Shown one piece after another: positions 1-5,632 of a stretch of DNA of 6,929 bases. A program made the position numbers and the translations under genes. Every line of letters begins with the position of its first letter. The stretch's first letter is position 1. The notes under the pieces are model-generated. The model had not been told where the DNA came from, did no database searches, and saw only the letters and a list, made by a program, of their open reading frames with translations. The stretch is from Francisellaceae bacterium (GTDB taxonomy: Bacteria > Pseudomonadota > Gammaproteobacteria > Berkiellales > Berkiellaceae), in contig JAHFQG010000023.1 of NCBI GenBank assembly GCA_023266415.1, positions 6,314 through 13,242 on the forward strand. The letters are read 5' to 3'.

Positions 1-522
1 AGCGTTGAAATAAGCATTATCATCAATAATAGGGTTTCCATTATTATCTTTTAAAAGGTTTCCATTTTGTTCTTTTTTAAAGATAGCCATCGCGTCTGGA
101 GAATATTCTCCATTTATTTTTTTTAAAATAATACCGGGCGTGAAAAATAAATGCCCTTGAAAAGAGGGAATATGCGTGGTAATGGGCCCGGGATGGCTTT
201 CATTGTCGAAAATAGAAGTTTCAGCCGCAATATTTAAGTTTCCCAATAAAATGATTTCTGCATCGTTCCATCGCCGGACATTGCCTATCATTTTTAATAT
301 TTCATTTTCTGCAAAAATACAGGGTTTTTTTGTTTTCAGCAAGGTATCTATGAAATCTATAATGGACATTGTTTTTACGTTTAATTTTTTTTCCAGAAAA
401 ACGGCTTTCAGTTCATACCCCATCAAATCTTCTGGGTTGGATGCTTGTTTTAATTGGTTTAAATACTCCGAATAGGCTTTGTATGTTTTTGCATGTAAGC
501 AGATGGTATAATCAATTGTCAT
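1..522 (-). CDS. Unrecognised protein, N-terminal 174 residues (runs off left edge)
   Basis: The frame is open from an ATG at 522-520 to base 1 with no stop, so the 3' end lies outside the window. The start is supported by ATAAGG (536-531 on this strand), 8 nt upstream. The visible protein begins MTIDYTICLHAKTYKAYSEY and has no signal peptide or membrane segment, so it looks cytosolic or secreted by a signal-independent route. Residues 1-60 look helical and rich in Lys, Glu and Leu. Around residues 150-168 an Asn-Gly-Asn motif occurs twice, 8 residues apart (N153-N155 and N161-N163), matched by a 10-base DNA repeat. The reading frame is clearly richer in A and T than the genes to its right, and it is transcribed away from them. 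I do not recognise the family. It may be an accessory or recently acquired gene, but that is inference. The overlapping plus-strand frame is shorter and looks like no known protein. Confidence 0.7.
   Translation of the reverse strand, partial: MTIDYTICLHAKTYKAYSEYLNQLKQASNPEDLMGYELKAVFLEKKLNVKTMSIIDFIDTLLKTKKPCIFAENEILKMIGNVRRWNDAEIILLGNLNIAAETSIFDNESHPGPITTHIPSFQGHLFFTPGIILKKINGEYSPDAMAIFKKEQNGNLLKDNNGNPIIDDNAYFNA
33..66. repeat. Short direct repeat, two copies of GGTTTCCATT
   Basis: The 10-mer GGTTTCCATT occurs at 33-42 and 57-66, a period of 24 bases. On the minus strand this encodes the Asn-Gly-Asn motif twice, 8 residues apart, in the unrecognised protein. It could be the start of a tandem-repeat region continuing past the left edge, or simple low complexity. 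Confidence 0.4.
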
Positions 523-668
523 AGAAATAACCTTATTTTATTTACTAACTGATAGTATAGTCTCGATATTTGTTTTTCGTATAAAAAGTCAGTCAACAAG
601 ATAAGTATTGGCGTTGATTCTCCCCCACAAACCGGTTATAGTCACTCTTTTCCAAGAATTCACGGCCT
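523..668. promoter_or_regulatory. Divergent intergenic region with candidate promoters
   Basis: This 146-bp A+T-rich gap separates the leftward unrecognised gene from rightward tldD, so promoters for both should lie here. Seen directly: AGTATAGT at 554-561 gives a -10-like TATACT for the minus strand (559-554, 32 bases before the ATG) and TATAGT for the plus strand (556-561). TATAAA at 580-585 is another plus-strand -10 candidate. None has a convincing -35 hexamer at 16-18 bases, so exact promoters are uncertain. The 9-mer TAACTGATA at 546-554 recurs before the tolC-like gene at 4230-4238. No small gene or RNA is supported here. Confidence 0.3.
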
Positions 669-2102
669 ATGAACCCATTTATCATCGCCACAAAGCATTT
701 TTTGGACCAAAACAACCTCCAAGAAACCGATATAACACGCGCCTTATCCCACTTGGGAGCAGGCAGTATCGATGCTGGAGATATTTATTTTCAATATACT
801 CGCCAAGAATCTTTTTTTCTCGAAGACAGCCTCATTAAAGAAGGCTCCTATCACATAGATCAAGGCGTGGGTCTGCGTGCCATTCAAGGTGAAAAAACGG
901 GCTTCGCCTATTGCGATGACATCACCCCCCAAAATTTACAAAAAGCCGCTCGCACCGCTCAATCCATTGTGGCGTACGGCGAAGAAAAAACCATCCAACT
1001 GCACAGCACCCCCCCCATTTTCCCCCTCTATAACCACGATAATCCCCTCAACAGCCTCTCTCAAGCCGATAAAATGGGTATCCTACGCACCTGTGATACC
1101 ATCGCTCGTCAAAACCCTTTGGTCAGCCGAGTCACCGCAAGCCTGAGCGGCAGTTACGATATTATCCTCATCGCAGGCCTCGATGGCACCTTTGAAGCAG
1201 ATATTCGCCCTTTGGTCCGATTGAATGTCCAAGTCATTGTTGAAAAGAAAGGCTTAAAAGAATCCGGCTCAGCTGGCGGCGGAGGGCGATACGACTACCG
1301 ACATTTCATTCAACACAATTTGATGGCACATTATGCCCAAGAAGCAGTGCGACGCGCTCTTGTCAACCTAGACGCCCAACCTGCCCCCGCAGGGGCCATG
1401 CCCGTGGTATTAGGCCCAGGTTGGCCCGGTATTCTCTTACATGAAGCGGTCGGGCATGGCCTAGAAGGTGATTTTAACCGTAAAGGCACTTCCGCTTTTT
1501 CAGGTCGTGTGGGTCAACAGGTTGCCAGTACCGTTTGTACGGTGGTCGATGACGCCACCCTTCCACACGCTCGTGGCTCTTTAACCCGTGATGATGAAGG
1601 TGTACCAGCACAACGTACTGTCCTCATCGAAAATGGCATTTTAAAGGGCTACCTTCAAGACAAACACAATGCCCATCTCATGAACGTGCATTCCACAGGT
1701 AATGGACGACGTGAATCCTACGCTTCCCTTCCCATGCCCCGTATGACCAACACTTTTTTATTGCCCGGACACTATGAACCTGAAGATATTATTCACAGTG
1801 TTGAAGAGGGTATTTATGCCGTACATTTCGATGGTGGCTCGGTTGATATCACCTCGGGTAAATTTGTGTTTTCCATGAGTGAGGCGTACCGTATCCAAAA
1901 AGGCAAAATCACCTACCCCATCAAAGGCGCGACCCTCATTGGCTTCGGTCCTGACGTGATGCAGCGCATCAGTCGGGTGGGAAAAGACTTAAGTCTCGAT
2001 CCGGGGGTGGGCACTTGCGGCAAAGACGGTCAAAGTGTCCCCGTGAGCGTTGGACAACCTACCCTCTTAGTCGATGAAATCGTGGTGGGAGGTACCGCCT
2101 AA
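669..2102 (+). CDS. tldD: TldD metalloprotease subunit
   Basis: Catalytic subunit of the cytosolic TldD/TldE heterodimer (peptidase family U62). In E. coli this complex degrades unfolded or unstructured peptides, including the CcdA antitoxin, and removes the leader of microcin B17. The 477-residue product is close to the family's usual length of about 480. Residues 258-263 read HEAVGH, the HExxxH metal-binding and catalytic motif, within HEAVGHGLEGDFNRKGTS. C450, in the GVGTCGKDGQS stretch, matches the conserved cysteine that is the third metal ligand in the family. Other family blocks are DQGVGLRAIQGEKTGFAY near residue 65 and GNGRRESYASLPMPRMTNT from residue 344. The start is the only ATG available: an in-frame TAG lies at 639-641 and no start codon falls between. 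The ribosome binding site is poor (AAGAA about 11 bases upstream). The stop overlaps the tldE start by one base. A run of eight Cs lies at 1009-1016. Identification is very secure. Confidence 0.97.
   Translation: MNPFIIATKHFLDQNNLQETDITRALSHLGAGSIDAGDIYFQYTRQESFFLEDSLIKEGSYHIDQGVGLRAIQGEKTGFAYCDDITPQNLQKAARTAQSIVAYGEEKTIQLHSTPPIFPLYNHDNPLNSLSQADKMGILRTCDTIARQNPLVSRVTASLSGSYDIILIAGLDGTFEADIRPLVRLNVQVIVEKKGLKESGSAGGGGRYDYRHFIQHNLMAHYAQEAVRRALVNLDAQPAPAGAMPVVLGPGWPGILLHEAVGHGLEGDFNRKGTSAFSGRVGQQVASTVCTVVDDATLPHARGSLTRDDEGVPAQRTVLIENGILKGYLQDKHNAHLMNVHSTGNGRRESYASLPMPRMTNTFLLPGHYEPEDIIHSVEEGIYAVHFDGGSVDITSGKFVFSMSEAYRIQKGKITYPIKGATLIGFGPDVMQRISRVGKDLSLDPGVGTCGKDGQSVPVSVGQPTLLVDEIVVGGTA
2087..2092 (+). 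promoter_or_regulatory. Ribosome binding site of tldE
   Basis: GGGAGG lies inside the end of tldD, 9 bases before the tldE ATG at 2102. With the TAATG stop/start overlap it suggests translational coupling, which would keep the two subunits near equal amounts. Confidence 0.6.
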
Positions 2103-3421
2103 TGCAACAAGCTAAATTATTGGATATAGCTGCCGCTTTATTAGAAAAAGCGGCTCAAAAAGGCGCGACACAGGCGGAAATTGGAATACAATTTTCGCAG
2201 GGGGAACAAGTATCCGTCCGCCAACGGACGGTGGAAACCGTCGGATCTAATCAAGATAAATCGGTGTCCATCACGGTTTACCAAGGCAAACAAAAGGGGA
2301 GTACCAGTACCAACGACTTCCACGAAGATTCTCTCAACAATGCCTTAGAGGCAGCCATTCAATTGGCTTCTATAACGGGGCGAGATCTGTATTCTGGCTT
2401 AGCCAACCCGGAAGACATTGCCCGTCATATCCCGGATTTGCAACTGTGCCATCCCTGGGAGATGGATACCCGAGAAGCCATTCAGCTGGCCCTTGAAATA
2501 GAGGAAGCTGCCCTTAGTTACGACAAACGTATCTGTAATTCCGATGGCGCGAATGTCCATAAAAGCCAAGGCATCCATGTGTATGGTAACAGTCATGGGT
2601 TTTTAGCTGGATATCCAACTTCCAGACACTCTATGTCTTGTGTCGTCATGGGGGCGGGTGAAAAAGGCATGGAGCGAAACTACGAATATACCGTGGCTTG
2701 TCACCCGCAAGCCTTATGGTCCGCTGAACGAGTGGGACAAGGGGCGGCAGAGCGTACCCTCGCCCGATTAGACCCTCGTACCATTCCCACTCAAAAAATT
2801 CCTATTTTATTCGATCGAACTTTATCCCATGGGCTCATCAGCCATTTTATTGCTGCCATATCGGGTGGTAATTTATTCCGAAAAGCGTCTTTTTTATGTG
2901 ACTCTTTGGGCAAACGGGTATTTCCCACCGCATTTAGCTTATACGAAGAACCTTACCTTATCAGCAAATTAGGCAGCTCTCCGTTTGACGGAGACGGCGT
3001 CGCCACCTTAGCACGCCCTTTGGTGCAAAAAGGGGCCATTCAAAGTTATGTGCTGAGCGCCTATTCAGCTCGCCAGTTGGGGTTGCAAAACACAGGTAAC
3101 GCAGGTGGAGTAACTAACTTGCGCGTTGAATACCCTTGCGTCTCACAAAAAGAACTATTACAACAAATGCATACTGGGTTGTGGGTAACTGAGCTTATGG
3201 GACAAGGCGTAAACTTAATCACCGGAGATTATTCTCGCGGTGCAGCAGGCTTTTGGGTGGACAAAGGACACATCCAATACCCTGTGAGTGGCGTCACCAT
3301 CGCAGGCCATTTGGGGGACATGTTGGCCAATATTGTGGGCATTGCAGATGATGTGGATGAGCGAAGTTCGGTATTTGTGGGTTCCATTTTAGTGGATGCC
3401 ATGATGGTGGCCGGTGGCTAG
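2102..3421 (+). CDS. pmbA: TldE (PmbA) subunit of the TldD/TldE protease
   Basis: Partner subunit of TldD, historically PmbA because E. coli mutants fail to produce mature microcin B17. The 439-residue product is close to E. coli PmbA (about 450). It has the same overall fold as TldD but no HExxxH. The equivalent stretch here reads TLSHGLISHFIAAISGGN, then the PmbA-type FLCDSLGKRVFP, GSSPFDGDGVAT and NTGNAGGVTNLRVE (from residue 330) blocks. The C-terminus VFVGSILVDAMMVAGG also fits. Lack of the metal motif is normal for TldE, so this is not a broken gene. In the heterodimer TldE is thought to shape the cavity and bind the peptide backbone, while TldD supplies the metal. ATG at 2102 overlaps the tldD stop as TAATG. 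In E. coli the two genes are far apart, whereas here they form an operon. No terminator follows; the aquaporin gene starts 35 bases later. Confidence 0.96.
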   Translation: MQQAKLLDIAAALLEKAAQKGATQAEIGIQFSQGEQVSVRQRTVETVGSNQDKSVSITVYQGKQKGSTSTNDFHEDSLNNALEAAIQLASITGRDLYSGLANPEDIARHIPDLQLCHPWEMDTREAIQLALEIEEAALSYDKRICNSDGANVHKSQGIHVYGNSHGFLAGYPTSRHSMSCVVMGAGEKGMERNYEYTVACHPQALWSAERVGQGAAERTLARLDPRTIPTQKIPILFDRTLSHGLISHFIAAISGGNLFRKASFLCDSLGKRVFPTAFSLYEEPYLISKLGSSPFDGDGVATLARPLVQKGAIQSYVLSAYSARQLGLQNTGNAGGVTNLRVEYPCVSQKELLQQMHTGLWVTELMGQGVNLITGDYSRGAAGFWVDKGHIQYPVSGVTIAGHLGDMLANIVGIADDVDERSSVFVGSILVDAMMVAGG

Positions 3422-3442
3422 AGATTTTGTGTAGGATGGAAC

Positions 3443-3449
3443 AAAGGAG
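3443..3449 (+). promoter_or_regulatory. Ribosome binding site deciding the aquaporin start
   Basis: AAAGGAG lies 7 bases before ATG 3457, an ideal spacing. It selects this ATG over an in-frame TTG at 3427 and ATG at 3436, which would add 10 or 7 residues and have no comparable upstream site. The product from 3457 begins MSAYIGEFLGT, as GlpF-type proteins commonly do. Confidence 0.8.
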
Positions 3450-3456
3450 CATAAGC

Positions 3457-4179
3457 ATGTCAGCATATATAGGTGAATTTTTAGGAACCTTCTTTTTAAT
3501 TGTGTTAGGGGTGGGAGTGGTGGCAAATGTGCTGCTTACCCATTCCAAAGGTGAGAATGCAGGGTGGCTCAGCATTACCTTCGGATGGGCCATTGCGGTT
3601 ATTATGGGTGTGTTTGTTGCACAATCAACAGGTTCGGTGCAAGCCGACATTAACCCAGCAGTCTCTTTTGCCAAATATTGGTTGGGAATTTACACCCTCC
3701 CAGTTTTTCTAAAAACAGTCTTGGTACAAACTGCCGGTGCTTTTTGTGGGGCTGTCATGGTGTGGTTGGTGTACTTCTTACATTGGAAAGAAACGACCTG
3801 TCCAGTGAAAAAGTTGTCTGTATATGCGACTTCGCCTGCCATTCGACATCTGCCCAGTAATCTATTCACCGAAATTATTTGTACCTTTATTTTAGTGTTA
3901 GGAGTTGCCGCCATTTTTGGAGAGGCGACTGCTGGGCAACCAGTTATAGGTTTGGGCCCTTATTTAGTGGGTATGTTGGTGTTGGGGCTCGGCTTATCCT
4001 TGGGGGGACCCACCGGATACGCTGTTAACCCTGCCCGTGATTTTGGCCCTCGATTGGCTCACGCGGTGTTACCTATTCCTGGGAAAGGTGCTTCTGATTG
4101 GTCGTATGCTTGGGTGCCTGTGGTGGGTCCGTTGATTGGTGGAACCTTGGGGGCATTTATGTGGAAGGCTTTTTTTTAA
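3457..4179 (+). CDS. Aquaglyceroporin (MIP family, GlpF-like)
   Basis: Inner-membrane channel of the major intrinsic protein family, likely passing glycerol or other small neutral solutes and perhaps water. The 240-residue protein is almost entirely hydrophobic, matching the family's six helices plus two half-helices. Both signature motifs are intact: N66-P67-A68 (ADINPAVSFA) and N191-P192-A193-R194-D195 (AVNPARDFGPR). The Asp after NPAR and the small Gly at the helix-5 filter position are typical of glycerol facilitators rather than strict water channels. By eye alignment with E. coli GlpF, the selectivity filter is F42, Gly, Y188 and R194, against Trp, Gly, Phe and Arg there. The residue before INPA is Asp rather than the usual His region (HLNPA). 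No glycerol kinase or dehydrogenase gene is adjacent, so the substrate is unknown. It begins 35 bases after tldE and is probably co-transcribed. The coding region ends in a T8 run (4170-4177). Confidence 0.93.
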   Translation: MSAYIGEFLGTFFLIVLGVGVVANVLLTHSKGENAGWLSITFGWAIAVIMGVFVAQSTGSVQADINPAVSFAKYWLGIYTLPVFLKTVLVQTAGAFCGAVMVWLVYFLHWKETTCPVKKLSVYATSPAIRHLPSNLFTEIICTFILVLGVAAIFGEATAGQPVIGLGPYLVGMLVLGLGLSLGGPTGYAVNPARDFGPRLAHAVLPIPGKGASDWSYAWVPVVGPLIGGTLGAFMWKAFF

Positions 4180-4252
4180 AAGATAAGCTGACTAACTTTT
4201 TTGGCATCGCATTGTACGATTAAGTTAATTAACTGATATACAATGTGGCTCT
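4180..4252 (+). promoter_or_regulatory. Candidate promoter and operator before the export operon
   Basis: This 73-base gap is the only spacer before the three-gene export operon. AGTTAATTAACT at 4223-4234 is a perfect 12-bp palindrome. Just after it, TATACA (4237-4242) resembles a -10 box, ending 10 bases before the tolC-like ATG. The best -35 candidate, TTGTAC at 4212-4217, is 19 bases away, longer than ideal. A palindrome between -35 and -10 is where a TetR- or MarR-type repressor of an efflux operon would bind, but no regulator gene lies in the window. TAACTGATA (4230-4238) and ACTAACT (4191-4197) also match words in the tldD upstream region. Confidence 0.35.
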
Positions 4253-5632
4253 ATGTGTATGTTTTATCGCAGTGTGGTTCTTATGTGCGGGTTACTCCTA
4301 GGGGAGTGCCTATGGGCAGAAGAACCTCCCGTGCTTACCTTATCAGACGCCATTCAACGGGCTTTAACCCACAATATTGATTTGCGTCAAGCGCAGTTGC
4401 AACGCACGTTGGATGTCTATGATATTTCAGTAACGCGAGAGCAATTGTCTCCCAAATGGCAATGGCAGTCACAGCTCAATGCCTGGCAAAATCACCCCAG
4501 CCAAGGTACAGCAACCACGCAAACCGCAGCCCATACACATTTAAATATGGACTACCAACTTCCTGGGGGTGCTCGGGTAGAAAGCCAGGTGGGGGACCAA
4601 GGTGCCTCGTTAGAAGTACGTCAACCTTTGCTCAAAAACAGAGGTCGTATCATTCAAGAAGCCTCAGTATTCTTTTCCGAAGAACGCAATAAATTGGGAC
4701 AAATTCAGCTGGAACAACAGAAAAGAACCCTCATCACCCAAGTCATTTTATATTATCGTCAGGTACAACAAGGCACCATGCAAATTGCTGCTCAACAGGA
4801 TTTAAGTGAGCAAGCTAAGCAGAGCCTGGCCCGCATCAATGCGCGTATTGAGGCGGGACGAACCCCAGAAAACGATCGCATTCAGGCCGAATTTGAAATC
4901 ACTCACTCGTTACATGGGCTCACAGAAGCTGAACAAGGGTTAGCCCGCGCTAAACAAGAGTTAGGATGGTTAATAGGGTTGCCTGTACACAGCATTTACC
5001 TAGTAGAGCCGTTTCACACAGAAACACTTACCTTGCAACCATTGAATTTTTATCAAGCGTATGCCATGGCACATCACCCCGATTTTCAGCAGTTGTCAGT
5101 GGAAGCCTCTATTTTGAATCGTGAACGTTCGTTGGCCGAAAACGAATTAAAATGGGATTTAAATATATTGGGTCGTGTCTCTTTCGATACCGGATTGGCT
5201 GGGCTATCTTCTTCTGCTACACCAGAAAGTCAATATTTTGCTGGCATTGAGTTCAAAGTGCCTTTTGGTCAAACCAAAACACGCAAGCAAGCCTTGTTTA
5301 AAAACAAAGTTGCCCATGAACGGTTGTCTATGCAGTATCAAAAAATAGAACAGCAATTGTTAAAAAATGTGGCTGAAGCTTGGCAAGAGGTGCAATCATT
5401 GAAACGGCAACTCACTCTCAGCGAACAATCGTTGGAGTTGGCTAGGGCTTCGCTAGAAGCCACACAACAAAAATTTGAAGCCGGACGAGCAGCTTCATTT
5501 GAGCTGGTTGCCATACAACAACAATTGCAACAAGCTGAATTACAACACATCCACGCCCAAATTGCTTATCAAAATTCAGTGGTTTGGTTACAATATACCT
5601 CAGGTATGGAGGGGGTAAACGATGCGTCTTAA
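4253..5632 (+). CDS. TolC-family outer membrane efflux protein
   Basis: Outer-membrane channel of a tripartite export machine. Trimers form a beta-barrel plus a long helical tunnel that docks onto the periplasmic adaptor. The 459-residue length fits the family. Residues 1-22 form a signal peptide, with probable cleavage after LWA (A22). The mature N-terminus has the classic opening LTLSDAIQRALTHNIDLRQAQ region (about 29-49), typical of the outer membrane efflux protein domain. Two such repeats are visible, about residues 27-225 and 260-450. Each has long Gln-, Glu- and Ala-rich coiled helices, for example around the AGRTPENDRIQAEFE stretch and, in the second repeat, KFEAGRAASFELVAIQQQLQ. C19 near the cleavage site is in LGEC, which is not a good lipobox, so lipidation is unlikely. 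The start has no clear ribosome binding site, and ATG 4259 is an alternative. The end overlaps the adaptor gene by 11 bases. The cargo cannot be told from this gene alone. Confidence 0.92.
   Translation: MCMFYRSVVLMCGLLLGECLWAEEPPVLTLSDAIQRALTHNIDLRQAQLQRTLDVYDISVTREQLSPKWQWQSQLNAWQNHPSQGTATTQTAAHTHLNMDYQLPGGARVESQVGDQGASLEVRQPLLKNRGRIIQEASVFFSEERNKLGQIQLEQQKRTLITQVILYYRQVQQGTMQIAAQQDLSEQAKQSLARINARIEAGRTPENDRIQAEFEITHSLHGLTEAEQGLARAKQELGWLIGLPVHSIYLVEPFHTETLTLQPLNFYQAYAMAHHPDFQQLSVEASILNRERSLAENELKWDLNILGRVSFDTGLAGLSSSATPESQYFAGIEFKVPFGQTKTRKQALFKNKVAHERLSMQYQKIEQQLLKNVAEAWQEVQSLKRQLTLSEQSLELARASLEATQQKFEAGRAASFELVAIQQQLQQAELQHIHAQIAYQNSVVWLQYTSGMEGVNDAS
5608..5612 (+). promoter_or_regulatory. 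Ribosome binding site deciding the adaptor start
   Basis: GGAGG, followed by more Gs to 5615, lies 9 bases before ATG 5622 inside the end of the tolC-like gene. It favours 5622 over the in-frame ATGs at 5736 and 5742, which lie at the end of the inserted repeat and have no purine-rich site upstream. Confidence 0.7.

Noticed and set aside
176..475. Plus-strand frame of 99 codons opposite the unrecognised gene
   Set aside because: The minus strand is open for all 174 codons with an ATG and a ribosome binding site. The plus-strand product is a low-complexity Phe/Ser-rich shadow.
608..838. Small plus-strand frame overlapping the start of tldD, considered as a precursor peptide
   Set aside because: It overlaps conserved tldD coding sequence in another frame, has no ribosome binding site, and shows no leader/core pattern.
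2102..3421. tldE as an inactivated protease because HExxxH is missing
   Set aside because: Absence of the metal motif is normal for TldE/PmbA, and the rest of the protein is intact.
3294..3674. 126-codon minus-strand frame across the tldE and aquaporin junction
   Set aside because: It overlaps two well-identified genes, including the first NPA motif region, and resembles no known protein.
4170..4180. T8 run at the aquaporin stop as an intrinsic terminator
   Set aside because: No stable G+C-rich hairpin precedes the T run.
4253..4321. TolC-like protein as a lipoprotein because of Cys near the cleavage site
   Set aside because: The residues before C19 are L-G-E, and before C12 are V-L-M. Neither fits a lipobox, while LWA followed by EEP fits ordinary signal peptidase cleavage.
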